From positions 1 to 45,163 of the forward strand of contig JBPOJC010000019.1 of assembly GCA_052034135.1 (NCBI GenBank): a DNA stretch of 45,163 nt. Reading direction: 5' to 3'. Under the pieces are notes generated by a model. It worked only from the letters and a program-made list of their open reading frames with translations. It was not told where the DNA came from and did no database searches. Position numbers and translations under genes: made by a program. The stretch's first letter is position 1. The number at the start of each line of letters is the position of its first letter. Below are positions 15,641 through 24,505 of the stretch, piece by piece. Source of the stretch: JAGPKI01 sp052034135. GTDB taxonomy: Bacteria; Caldisericota; Caldisericia; UBA6126; JAGPKI01.

Positions 15641-17434
15641 TTAGTCTGATTTAAGAATAGAGAGAAATGCTTCCTGGGGTATTTCAACATTTCCTATTGC
15701 TTTCATTCTCTTCTTTCCCTCTTTTTGTTTCTCTAATAATTTTCTCTTTCTCGATATATCTCCACCGTAGCATTTTGCAAGCACATCTTTCCTTAGGGGG
15801 ACTATATTTTCTCTCGCAATTATTTTTCCACCTATTGCAGCCTGTATAGCCACCTGGAATAATTGTCTTGGAATTATCTTTCTTAATTTCTCTACTAAAC
15901 TTCTCGCTTTTGGGTATGCTTCTTCTTCAGGAACCATAAATGAGAGAGCATCTACTTTTTGTCCATTAAGAAGGATATCTACTAAAACAATATTTCCCTC
16001 TCTAAAACCAATAAATTCATAATCAAGCGAACCATAGCCTTTTGTAATGGATTTTAACTTATCATAGAATTCAGTAATTATTTCAGAAAGAGGAAATTCA
16101 TACTTTAGTATTACTCTCCCTTCCGAAATATATTCCATATTTTTATATGTGCCTCTTTTTGTTTTTGATAGTTCCATAATTTGGCCTATATAATCTGGAG
16201 GACTTATTATTGAAGCATTGATATATGGCTCCTCTATTTTTTTAACTTTTCCCCTATCAGGGAATTTTGATGGATTATCAACCATTATAACTTCATCATT
16301 AATTAAAGTAACCCTGTATACCACAGAGGGTGAAGTCATTATAATTTCCTGTTCATACTCTCTATCCAATCTTTCTGAAATTATCTCCATATGTAATAAA
16401 CCTAAAAATCCACATCTAAAACCATAGCCCAAGGCAGCTGATGTTTCAGGCTCATAAACAAAGGATGGATCATTCAGGCGGAGCTTATCCAGAGAATCTC
16501 TTAGTTTCTCATATTCGTTAGGATTTATAGGATATAGCCCTGCATAGACAAAAGATGTTGCTTTTCTATAGCCCGGATATGGCTCTTCTGTAGGATTATT
16601 TGCTTCGGTTACTGTATCTCCAACTGTTACACTATGGGCATCTCTTATTATTGCTGTAAAATAACCCACTTCTCCAGCTGATAATTCATCTTTTTGAGTC
16701 AAGCTCAATCTAAATACACCTGTTTCTTCTACTGTATATTCTTCTCCATTTGACATAAGCATTATTCTCATACCCTTTTTTATTACGCCTGAAAAAACTC
16801 TTATATGGGCTACAACTCCTTTGTAGGTATCATAATGTGAATCAAAGATCAATGCTTTTAATTTTTCATCCTTTGGTGCTTTAGGGGGCGGAACTTTTTC
16901 TTTTATTGTTTTAAGAAGCTCTGGAACACCTGTACCATTTTTTGCTGACACTAAAAGTATTTCTTTTTCATCTATTCCGAGGAGATCAATAATCTGCTTT
17001 TTTGTTCCTTCAACATCAGCTTGTTTTAAATCTATTTTATTTATCACAGGAATTATTGTTAGGTCATACTCTATTGCAAGATACGTATTTGCTACAGTTT
17101 GAGCTTCAACACCCTGAGAAGCATCAACAAGCAATATTGCTCCTTCACAGGCTGCAAGACTTCTTGAAACTTCATAACTAAAATCAACGTGCCCCGGGGT
17201 ATCTATAAGGTTGTATATGTAAGTTTCGCCGTCAAAATTATATTCAAGCCTTATAGGATGAGCTTTTATTGTTATACCTCTTTCCCTTTCAAGATCCATT
17301 GAATCCAATACTTGTGATTCAGTTACTTTGTAAGAGAGATCACTTAACTCGAGAAATCTATCAGCAAGTGTAGATTTCCCATGGTCAATATGAGCGATTA
17401 TGCAGAAATTTCTAATATTATTTAAGTTTTCCAT
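15641..17434 (-). CDS. lepA: Elongation factor 4 (LepA)
   Basis: LepA is a ribosome-bound GTPase related to EF-G that helps translation under stress. The 597 residues give normal length: G1 AHIDHGKST (14-22), switch I ERERGITIKA (49-58), G3 DTPGHVDF, G4 NKIDL, and the LepA-specific C-terminal domain with RQLFQVAIQAAIGGKIIARE and KRKLLEKQKEGKKRMK. No ribosome-binding site is visible before the ATG. On the minus strand TATACT (17442-17447) and TATAAT (17452-17457) lie only 7 and 17 bp upstream, so its message may have a very short leader or none. Confidence 0.98.
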   Translation of the reverse strand: MENLNNIRNFCIIAHIDHGKSTLADRFLELSDLSYKVTESQVLDSMDLERERGITIKAHPIRLEYNFDGETYIYNLIDTPGHVDFSYEVSRSLAACEGAILLVDASQGVEAQTVANTYLAIEYDLTIIPVINKIDLKQADVEGTKKQIIDLLGIDEKEILLVSAKNGTGVPELLKTIKEKVPPPKAPKDEKLKALIFDSHYDTYKGVVAHIRVFSGVIKKGMRIMLMSNGEEYTVEETGVFRLSLTQKDELSAGEVGYFTAIIRDAHSVTVGDTVTEANNPTEEPYPGYRKATSFVYAGLYPINPNEYEKLRDSLDKLRLNDPSFVYEPETSAALGYGFRCGFLGLLHMEIISERLDREYEQEIIMTSPSVVYRVTLINDEVIMVDNPSKFPDRGKVKKIEEPYINASIISPPDYIGQIMELSKTKRGTYKNMEYISEGRVILKYEFPLSEIITEFYDKLKSITKGYGSLDYEFIGFREGNIVLVDILLNGQKVDALSFMVPEEEAYPKARSLVEKLRKIIPRQLFQVAIQAAIGGKIIARENIVPLRKDVLAKCYGGDISRKRKLLEKQKEGKKRMKAIGNVEIPQEAFLSILKSD

Positions 17435-17459
17435 ATTTAATAGTATAACTAATTATAAT

Positions 17460-17536
17460 TTATCCACATATTTTTTATAAATATTGTTGAAAATGTGGAA
17501 ACTTTTGTTGAAAACTTTTGTTTAATTTGTTGAAAA
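17460..17536. promoter_or_regulatory. DnaA-box and TTGTTGAAAA repeat cluster between lepA and purE
   Basis: The 117-bp divergent intergenic region contains a perfect DnaA box TTATCCACA (17460-17468), a TGTGGAAAC (17494-17502, reverse-strand GTTTCCACA), and three exact TTGTTGAAAA repeats at 17484-17493, 17505-17514 and 17527-17536. The repeats are spaced 21 and 22 bp apart, two helical turns. Read on the other strand each contains TTTTCAACA, one base from a relaxed DnaA-box form TTTTCCACA. It could be a DnaA-controlled promoter, an origin element, or an operator for purE. Confidence 0.5.
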
Positions 17537-17551
17537 AGGAGGAAAAGAAGC

Positions 17552-18064
17552 GTGAAACAAAGTTTTATGGTTATAAGTATCGTTATGGGCAGTGACAGTG
17601 ACCTAAAGCTATGTATGGAAGCGTGTCATGTATTTGATGAATTCGATGTTCCTTATGAAGTTAAAGTAATCTCTGCTCACAGAAATACCGAAGAATGTAT
17701 TAAATATGCAAAAGAAGCCAAAGAGCGTGGCATACAGGTTATAATTGCTGCGGCAGGAATGTCAGCTCATCTTGCGGGTGTTATAGCAGCAAATACAGTT
17801 TTGCCCGTTATTGGAATTCCGCTTTGTAGGACTAGTCTTTTAGGATTAGATGCTCTTTTTTCAATAATACAGATGCCCCCAGGAATACCTGTTGCAACAG
17901 TTGGAGTTGATTCATCTGCTAATGCAGCTTTCCTTGCATTGCGAATTCTTGCACTTAAAGATAAAAATTTAGAAGAAAAACTGATTAATTACTCTGAAAA
18001 GATGAAAAAAGCGTTAATGGAAAAACAGGAGAAAGTGGAGAGAAGTCTAAATGCTTCAGAATAG
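17552..18064 (+). CDS. purE: N5-carboxyaminoimidazole ribonucleotide mutase
   Basis: PurE makes 4-carboxy-aminoimidazole ribonucleotide in purine synthesis. The 170 residues contain the family signatures IVMGSDSDLKLC, VISAHRN (about 40-46) and AAAGMSAHLAGVIAA, and the length fits class I PurE. The start is GTG at 17552, placed 9 bp after GGAGG (17538-17542). The ATG at 17567 is too far from that site. No purK is seen next to it, so whether the substrate is N5-CAIR or AIR plus CO2 is not settled here. It overlaps purC by 14 bp. Confidence 0.95.
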   Translation: MKQSFMVISIVMGSDSDLKLCMEACHVFDEFDVPYEVKVISAHRNTEECIKYAKEAKERGIQVIIAAAGMSAHLAGVIAANTVLPVIGIPLCRTSLLGLDALFSIIQMPPGIPVATVGVDSSANAAFLALRILALKDKNLEEKLINYSEKMKKALMEKQEKVERSLNASE

Positions 18065-18947
18065 TAAAGCGATCTATGAAACTAATTTTAAGGATCTTAA
18101 GCTTCTTAAAAGAGGCAAAGTAAGAGATATATATGACTTAGGGAAATACCTGTTATTAATTTCAACGGATAGGCTGTCAGCTTTTGATGTCGTGTTTAGA
18201 GAGCCTATTCCAAATAAGGGCATTGTTTTGAATAAATTATCTGAATTTTGGTTTAAAAAAACCTCTAACATAGCCAGGAACCATTTCATCAGCTCAGAAG
18301 TTAGTCATTATTATCCGCAACTCAATAAGTACGAAGAAGATCTTAAAAACAGGTCTATGATTGTTGAAAAAACAAAAGTAATACCATTTGAATTTATTGT
18401 AAGAGGGCATTTAATGGGGTCAGCTTATGAAGAGTATAAAAAGGATTATAAAGTCGGCTCTTATAAATTGGAAAAAGGGTTAAAGTACGGGGATAAACTA
18501 CCTAAACCTCTTTTTACACCATCAACAAAAGAAGAAGGGAAGCATGATAGGAATATAATTTATGAAGAGTTAAAAGATTTAATTGGTTATGCAAAGGCAG
18601 AAGAAATTTCAAAGGTTTCTCTTAGTTTATATGAATATGCCTATAATTATGCATTAGATAGAGGCATTATTATTGCTGATACTAAATTCGAATTTGGAGA
18701 GATTGGAAATGAGATTATCCTAATAGACGAAATTTTTACACCGGACTCTTCAAGGTTTATTTTAAAATATGATTTTGACAGAGGAATCGTGGATAAGAGT
18801 CTTGATAAACAATTTGTTAGGGACTATCTTCTTTCAATAGGCTGGAATAAAGAACCACCTCCACCATCACTACCTAAGGAGGTAATAGAAGAAACTTCCA
18901 AGAGATATCTTCAAATTTATGAGATTTTAACAGGTAACAATCTTTAA
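18051..18947 (+). CDS. purC: SAICAR synthase
   Basis: Phosphoribosylaminoimidazole-succinocarboxamide synthase joins aspartate to CAIR using ATP, the step after PurE. The 298-residue chain shows LLKRGKVRDIYDLG (about 19-32), STDRLSAFDVVF, EFIVRGHLMGSAYEEY, and the DTKFEFG and DEIFTPDSSRF motifs. It is the longer, yeast/plant-like size variant rather than the ~237-residue E. coli type. The ATG lies within purE after GGAGAGAAG, so the two are translationally coupled. Confidence 0.95.
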   Translation: MLQNSKAIYETNFKDLKLLKRGKVRDIYDLGKYLLLISTDRLSAFDVVFREPIPNKGIVLNKLSEFWFKKTSNIARNHFISSEVSHYYPQLNKYEEDLKNRSMIVEKTKVIPFEFIVRGHLMGSAYEEYKKDYKVGSYKLEKGLKYGDKLPKPLFTPSTKEEGKHDRNIIYEELKDLIGYAKAEEISKVSLSLYEYAYNYALDRGIIIADTKFEFGEIGNEIILIDEIFTPDSSRFILKYDFDRGIVDKSLDKQFVRDYLLSIGWNKEPPPPSLPKEVIEETSKRYLQIYEILTGNNL

Positions 18948-18976
18948 GAAGGTTTAAGAGGGGGGGCTTTTAAGAA

Positions 18977-19240
18977 ATGGGCATTCTTGAAGTTAAGAAA
19001 GAATTAAATCAAAAATACGTCGAATTTTATAAGGAAGCCTTTAAAACTGGCACTTTAAGCTGGAAAGAAAAAGAACTAATAGCTATTGGAGTTGCTTTAG
19101 GGGCTGGTTGTGAGAGATGCTATAAATTTCATCTTGAAAGAGCAATAAAAGCAGGAGCCACCGAAGAAGAAGTAAGAGAGGCAATAGGTATAGCCGAGGT
19201 TGTAATGGCTGGAACTGTGCGAGGAATTGCAGAAGAGTAA
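18977..19240 (+). CDS. AhpD-like/carboxymuconolactone decarboxylase family protein
   Basis: An 87-residue alpha-helical protein with the AhpD-type redox motif CERCYKFH (CxxCxxxH, about residues 45-52) in the setting AIGVALGAGCERCYKFHLERAIKAGAT, then EEEVREAIGIAEVVMAG. Stand-alone proteins of this kind are peroxidase-like or disulfide-active. The exact substrate is unknown. A G-rich ribosome-binding sequence (AGAGGGGGGG, about 18957-18966) precedes the ATG. It follows purC by 29 bp and could be co-transcribed. Confidence 0.88.
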   Translation: MGILEVKKELNQKYVEFYKEAFKTGTLSWKEKELIAIGVALGAGCERCYKFHLERAIKAGATEEEVREAIGIAEVVMAGTVRGIAEE

Positions 19241-19351
19241 TAAATAAAAGCTCAAAAGTACAATTCAGTAAGTGTTTATAAAAGCAATTAAAACTTGCAA
19301 ATAAAAACGTAAATTTAAATAATTATTTTAAATTAATAAAGGAGAGGAAAA

Positions 19352-20125
19352 ATGGGCGAAGTATATCATTTAGGCCTTACTGAAAAGAAAATAAAGGATT
19401 CTTCTTATGCAATTCTCACAGGAGACCCTGAGAGGGTTCCAAATATAGCAGGAAAGTTCTCTAAGAACTATGGAGAAATAGCTTGCAACAGAGAGTTCAG
19501 GAGCTTCCTCGTGGAGCATTCAAAAACACCAATTGTTATAATTTCAACTGGTATTGGTGGTTCTTCGGCTTCTATCGTTATGGACGAATTAGCTTCAATC
19601 GGTGTAAAAACATTTATTCGTATAGGTACTTCTGGCTCTATCCATGATTATATAAAAGCTGGTAATGTGATTATAACAACAGGTTCTGTTAGACTTGATG
19701 GAGCCTCTCTTCATTATGCTCCCATCGAATACCCAGCAATAGCAAATTACGAAGTTGTAAATGCGTTAGTCGCAGGGGCTATGGTAGCTAACCTTAAATT
19801 TTTCGTAGGGATAACTGTATCAACTGCTACATTTTATCCAGGGCAGGAAAGATATGATTCTTTCTCAGGTCATGTTATAAAAAGTCTTCGGGGCTCAAAA
19901 GAGGAGTGGAAAAAGCTAAATGCACTAAACTACGAGATGGAGTCTGCAACTATTCTTACTCTCGCTAATGTTTTTGGTTTAAGAGCAGGGTGCGTGACGG
20001 GGGTAGTTGCAGAGAGGGAAATGAGTGAGAAAATTAGTCATAGAGCTCTTATGGAGGGAGAAGAAAATAGTATAAAAGTGGGAGTGGAAGCAATAAAGAA
20101 CCTTATAGGAGATGGTTTAAAATAA
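19352..20125 (+). CDS. udp: Uridine phosphorylase
   Basis: Splits uridine with phosphate into uracil and ribose-1-phosphate. The 257 residues align closely with enterobacterial Udp in remembered motifs: VYHLGLTEKKI at the start, GDPERV (25-30), STGIGGSSASI (phosphate site), RIGTSGSI, TGSVRLDGASLHYAP, TFYPGQERYDSFSG, and NYEMESATILTL (ribose and base contacts). GGAGAGG precedes the ATG by a normal distance. A 111-bp gap separates it from the AhpD-like gene, so it may have its own promoter. Confidence 0.95.
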   Translation: MGEVYHLGLTEKKIKDSSYAILTGDPERVPNIAGKFSKNYGEIACNREFRSFLVEHSKTPIVIISTGIGGSSASIVMDELASIGVKTFIRIGTSGSIHDYIKAGNVIITTGSVRLDGASLHYAPIEYPAIANYEVVNALVAGAMVANLKFFVGITVSTATFYPGQERYDSFSGHVIKSLRGSKEEWKKLNALNYEMESATILTLANVFGLRAGCVTGVVAEREMSEKISHRALMEGEENSIKVGVEAIKNLIGDGLK

Positions 20126-20232
20126 ACTAAGAGCAATTAAACAATTCAAAAAACTTAGCAATTTAAAATTTAATATTAAAGCTCTAAAATTCTACTCTCT
20201 AAAACCTAATTAACTAAATAGTAAAGCTTAGC

Positions 20233-22986
20233 CTATGTAGGAAGGTCAAGAGGTATCTTCTTCTTTATGCTTGCTGTATTACCTGCAAGGTCTTGAGCGG
20301 TAAATCTTATCCAAAAATTATCTTTAGTAAAAGGTATATTAAATGAGAACGAGCCATCATCTTTGACATTTTCAAGTATTAAATTTTCATCGTCAATTTC
20401 GTAATAAAGGAATACCCCTAAGGAAAGATTATTCTCAGTAATTTTTCCGTATACATGGATTGAATCTTCATTTGGGTTTCTTTCAATTTTGAGTTCCAAT
20501 TTTGGTGCCACTCTGTCAATTATAACTTTTGAACTTCTCCCAGAGACCCAATTTGATGGTTCTTTATAATCTTTCCCTACAGGTAATAAATACGGCTTAA
20601 ATGTATATGTGCCATCGGGAAGGTCATTTCCATTTACAAAACCATCAAAGGAAACTCTAAAAAAGCCAGAACCATATCTTTCTCTGCCATAAGTTAAAAC
20701 TCCAATATGATTCTTCCCTTCTGCATCATATAGGTCAACTTCAACACCATCTGTCATATTTGGGGAAAGGAAGTAAAAATAGTTATAGTCGCCAGAATTA
20801 TCATTATTAGGTGAAACTGCTACAGTTGGATAAGTGTAACTAAGTAAGACATAATCCATCTCTTTGAATTCCCCATAATAAAACATAGCTTCTAAGTGCA
20901 TTTTATCGTTATCATCATAATTTATTCTAAGGCTAAATTCGTTATAGCCCTTTTTAAGTTTATTGTCAGATTCAATGTTTAATGCTACATTAACTGTTTT
21001 TTCTTCATCTGGAGCAAGAGCAAAACTATTTGGATCAATTGTGACAGAGGTTCCTTCTACATTAAGACCATCTAAAGAGATATTAATATTTGATTGTTTA
21101 TCACCCTTGTTTTTAAGAATAAATACTGCCTCTTTTTTAGAGTTTTTTTGAATATCTTTAAATGATAAACTTACAGGATCACTAACAATGTAACCTCTTG
21201 AAGAATTAAGAAGGTTCATTCTGCCAGCACCTTGCATATAAATCGAATATGGTTTGTTAGTAGAAGGGTCTATGAGCTTTTCTGAATAGTTGGTAAGAAG
21301 AGATTTAATCTCTTTTGGGGTCCAATCAGGGTGAAGTTGCTTCATTAGTGCGGCTCCTCCCGATACATGAGGGGCTGACATACTTGTCCCGCTTGCATAC
21401 GCATATGAATCACTCGGAGCAGAAGATAATACATTGTATCCAGGAGCAGTTAAATCTGGTTTAAGGTTTAAATCTGGCGTTGGTCCCTCTGCAGAAAATG
21501 AAGCCATTAGTCCAAGGTTATGATATTTTTCAAATTTTATTTGAATTTTAGGAGTATTAGTTTCTTCTGTGATTTTTAACAACCTTTCACCATCTTCTTT
21601 ACTTATTGCAAGCATTGGAATATAGCTATCACCTTCTCCAAGTGTTCCACCAAATAATCCCGAAACATTATTATAAACAATTGCCACTGCCGCTCCTGCA
21701 TTTTTTGCATTGAGATTCTTTTCTTTAAATGTTAAGTCTCCTCTTTTAATAAGAACAGCTTTGCCAGTTACATCTAAACCTTCATAGTCCGATATCTTAC
21801 CAGTACCAGGTATGGCTACCAACTCGAACTCTTCTCCTTCTGGAAGAGGTGGAGAGTAAACCATCATATTCCCAAAAATACTAATCTTTTCACCGTCAAG
21901 CAATACGTCAAAGCCACTTTTTTCAGACTCATCACATGCTGCAACAGAGATTACATCTGCTCCAGAACTTGGTGATGATATAGGAAACCTATTGTAATCT
22001 GTATCTCTTTCTCCATCATTTCCAGCTGAGGCAACAACTATAACTCCAGCCTTAGCTGCATTATCGCAGGCAAGAGAAAGCGGATCCTCGGTCCAACCAT
22101 AATATTTTCCAAGACTTAAATTAATTACATCGCACTTATCGGTAACTGACCTATCAATTGCAGCAAGTATGGCATCCCCTCCTGTAGTCTTTCTTCCAGA
22201 AGAATAAACTTTATAAGCCATTAAGTTCGCATCAGGTGCAACACCCTTTGGTACAGGATTCCCTGATGCTATTCCTGCTTCTCCAATGCCAGCAATAATT
22301 CCAGATACATGTGTTCCATGAAAAGATATGGAGGAATCATAAGGTATGTCATTCATTTCTGAAAAGTCGTATCCACCTTTTACCTTATAATTTGGTCCTA
22401 TTCCACCACCAAGATCGCCATGCCAATAATCAATACCTGTATCAATAACACCCACCAATGTACCTTTACCCGTTATAGGATTCCCATCTTTATCCTTTAA
22501 TTCCCATACTTCTGGAGCATAAACCGCAGGAACTGAAAACTCTCTATGAAGATAATATTCATTGACTCCATAAATCTTTTCTACTTCCATCCTTTCTTTC
22601 AATTTATTTAAGTCAAAAGATGTAGTTTCTACTGAAAAGCCATTAAATACATTAAAATATTCATATTTTACTTTTGTGCTTGAGAGGTTTTTATTAATAA
22701 AAGAAGAAAAGTATTTATGTTCATTTATTAAATTGTTCTTTGCTAAAGCAATTCTCTCTAATCCATCTTTTGAAGTTACGTAATGAGCATAGGTAGAGAG
22801 TGGCTCAGATTTGAGCTCAACAATAACATTATTAACAGGTAACTCAGTGAATTTCTCTAAAATTTGAGGAGAAACCACTAAGTTCTTATCATTGTTAGTA
22901 TTTATAGCTACTACTGGTAGAGAATAGCCAAGCAAAATAATTACCAGTAAAGATATGGAAAATTTCACTGAGAGTTTAAAATTCAT
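20233..22986 (-). CDS. Secreted subtilisin-like serine protease (S8) with PA domain
   Basis: A 917-residue exported protease. It has a signal peptide (about 1-27), a propeptide-inhibitor-like region (about 50-145), and the catalytic triad D182 (VIDTGID), H223 (FHGTHVSG) and S535 (SGTSMSAPH), with N322 (SAGND) for the oxyanion hole. A protease-associated (PA) domain is inserted at about 375-480, as in lactocepin/C5a-peptidase-like subtilases. After the catalytic domain come several beta-sandwich regions (about 590-917), including a stretch AVSPNNDNSGDYN and a C-terminal Ig-like segment (DRVAPKLELKIERNP) ending without an anchor. It probably digests external protein for peptide fermentation, which suits the indolepyruvate oxidoreductase in this window. 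Confidence 0.95.
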   Translation of the reverse strand: MNFKLSVKFSISLLVIILLGYSLPVVAINTNNDKNLVVSPQILEKFTELPVNNVIVELKSEPLSTYAHYVTSKDGLERIALAKNNLINEHKYFSSFINKNLSSTKVKYEYFNVFNGFSVETTSFDLNKLKERMEVEKIYGVNEYYLHREFSVPAVYAPEVWELKDKDGNPITGKGTLVGVIDTGIDYWHGDLGGGIGPNYKVKGGYDFSEMNDIPYDSSISFHGTHVSGIIAGIGEAGIASGNPVPKGVAPDANLMAYKVYSSGRKTTGGDAILAAIDRSVTDKCDVINLSLGKYYGWTEDPLSLACDNAAKAGVIVVASAGNDGERDTDYNRFPISSPSSGADVISVAACDESEKSGFDVLLDGEKISIFGNMMVYSPPLPEGEEFELVAIPGTGKISDYEGLDVTGKAVLIKRGDLTFKEKNLNAKNAGAAVAIVYNNVSGLFGGTLGEGDSYIPMLAISKEDGERLLKITEETNTPKIQIKFEKYHNLGLMASFSAEGPTPDLNLKPDLTAPGYNVLSSAPSDSYAYASGTSMSAPHVSGGAALMKQLHPDWTPKEIKSLLTNYSEKLIDPSTNKPYSIYMQGAGRMNLLNSSRGYIVSDPVSLSFKDIQKNSKKEAVFILKNKGDKQSNINISLDGLNVEGTSVTIDPNSFALAPDEEKTVNVALNIESDNKLKKGYNEFSLRINYDDNDKMHLEAMFYYGEFKEMDYVLLSYTYPTVAVSPNNDNSGDYNYFYFLSPNMTDGVEVDLYDAEGKNHIGVLTYGRERYGSGFFRVSFDGFVNGNDLPDGTYTFKPYLLPVGKDYKEPSNWVSGRSSKVIIDRVAPKLELKIERNPNEDSIHVYGKITENNLSLGVFLYYEIDDENLILENVKDDGSFSFNIPFTKDNFWIRFTAQDLAGNTASIKKKIPLDLPT

Positions 22987-23050
22987 TTTTACCTCACTTT
23001 TTCTTTAAATACAGTTTTTATAAAATATAATCTTAAAGGTTAAAAATACA

Positions 23051-23941
23051 ATGAAGATTTTTGCTATATCTGATATACATATTGAAGGTAAAAACAAAAT
23101 AATAGCTTATGAACTTCCTTCTAAGCTTAAAGAGTATATAAGAACACTAAGCGATGATGCAGTTTTAATTATATTGGGCGATGTAACACCATATATTTCC
23201 TCATTACATAATTATTTGCTACTATTTAAAGATTTGCCAATAAAAAAACTTTTTGTGGCAGGAAATCATGATATTTGGGTAGAAAAAGGGGGTAATTCCT
23301 ATTTTAAATATAAAAATCTTCTTAAAGATGCAGTTTTAAGTGCAGGTTTTCACTATTTAGACGATGAGCCGTATATATTCAATAATATTGGATTTATTGG
23401 AAATATTGGTTGGTACGATTATTCATTCAGACAACTTAATGTTTATGTACCACCTTTTATGAAATTAATTGGGAAAAGCGGAAATTATATTTCCATGAGC
23501 GATTTAACTTATTCAGATTATGCAAGAAAGGCACTTTATGCTGATATAAATGGAAAAACAAAGATGATTACTTCCTGGAATGATAGAATTTACATAAGGT
23601 GGAAATTCACCGATTTAAAGTTTACGGAACTATGCTTTGAAAAGATTAAAGAGGATTTTTGCAATGTTGAGGATAAGGTTGATAAAATAGTCTTTGCTTC
23701 TCATCACATCCATTTTTATGAAGGTGTGATTCAGAAAAAGACACCTGAATGGGATTTCAATAACGCCTTTATGGGAAGTAAAAAAATTGGAGACTTCGTT
23801 AAATCAAGGGAGAAAGTATCACTCATATTATTCGGTCACTCACACGTTCCAGGCAAATGGCTTATAGATGGTAGAATACCTGCCTACAATCCACCTCTTC
23901 TTATTAACAATAACAGCAGCTTTCTGGAAATAGAAATATAA
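23051..23941 (+). CDS. Calcineurin-like metallophosphoesterase
   Basis: A 296-residue phosphoesterase with SDIHIEG (about 7-13), GDVTPY (about 43-48), AGNHDIW (about 71-77), ASHHIHF (about 213-219) and FGHSHVPG (about 261-268), the complete dimetal motif series. It differs in sequence from the phosphoesterase at 6537. It is divergent from the subtilase gene (64-bp gap) with a TATAAT at 23026-23031 close upstream. Substrate unknown. Confidence 0.88.
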   Translation: MKIFAISDIHIEGKNKIIAYELPSKLKEYIRTLSDDAVLIILGDVTPYISSLHNYLLLFKDLPIKKLFVAGNHDIWVEKGGNSYFKYKNLLKDAVLSAGFHYLDDEPYIFNNIGFIGNIGWYDYSFRQLNVYVPPFMKLIGKSGNYISMSDLTYSDYARKALYADINGKTKMITSWNDRIYIRWKFTDLKFTELCFEKIKEDFCNVEDKVDKIVFASHHIHFYEGVIQKKTPEWDFNNAFMGSKKIGDFVKSREKVSLILFGHSHVPGKWLIDGRIPAYNPPLLINNNSSFLEIEI

Positions 23942-23958
23942 ACTCGATTTATTCAAAT

Positions 23959-24048
23959 TGGCGGAGAGGGTGGGATTTGAACCCACGAAACAACTAATTG
24001 TTTATCTGCTTTCGAGGCAGATGCTATCAGCCACTCAGCCACCTCTCC
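23959..24048 (-). tRNA. trnS: tRNA-Ser (anticodon CGA)
   Basis: A complete 90-nt type II tRNA on the minus strand: acceptor GGAGAGG/CCTCTCC, anticodon stem ATCTGC/GCAGAT with loop CTCGAAA (anticodon CGA), a long variable arm AAACAA-TTAG-TTGTTT, T-arm GTGGG TTCAAAT CCCAC, discriminator G, and an encoded 3' CCA. The 5' end is only 3 nt past the tadA stop codon, so it is very likely co-transcribed with tadA. Confidence 0.97.
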
Positions 24049-24051
24049 ATT

Positions 24052-24501
24052 TTAGCTTCTTAATTTATCAAAAAAACCTTTAATTAAATTTAATGCTTCT
24101 TCTTCTAATATACCACTAATTATTATAGTTTTAATTTTATTTGATTCTGAATTTGCAATATTATAAGGACCACTAAACGCACCTGTTATTTTGTTTGGAG
24201 CTCCATATATAAGTCTTTTAAATCTATGCAGTAAGATTGCCCCCATACACATTAAGCATGGTTCAATTGTAACATAGATATCAAGATTGTTGAATCTCCA
24301 GTCTTTTAGCACATTAGAAACATTTTCAATTGCAATGATTTCTGCGTGTTTAAGCTGATTGTTGGTTTTCTCTACCTCATTGTGAGCTTTTGCAATAATT
24401 TCTTCATTTTTCACAATTACCGCTCCAATAGGGACTTCTCCCTCTTCTCCCGCTATCTCTGCTTCATCTAAAGCAACTTTCATAAAATATTCGTAATTCA
24501 T
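24052..24501 (-). CDS. tadA: tRNA adenosine(34) deaminase
   Basis: TadA converts the wobble adenosine of tRNA-Arg(ACG) to inosine. The 149 residues carry the cytidine-deaminase-fold zinc motifs KHAEIIAI (HAE, about 52-59) and EPCLMCMGAIL (PCxxC, about 81-91), plus the family start YFMKVALDEAEIAGEEGEVPIGAV. Its ATG is 4 nt after the lipoprotein stop, and tRNA-Ser follows after 3 nt. Confidence 0.96.
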   Translation of the reverse strand: MNYEYFMKVALDEAEIAGEEGEVPIGAVIVKNEEIIAKAHNEVEKTNNQLKHAEIIAIENVSNVLKDWRFNNLDIYVTIEPCLMCMGAILLHRFKRLIYGAPNKITGAFSGPYNIANSESNKIKTIIISGILEEEALNLIKGFFDKLRS

Positions 24502-24505
24502 CTAT

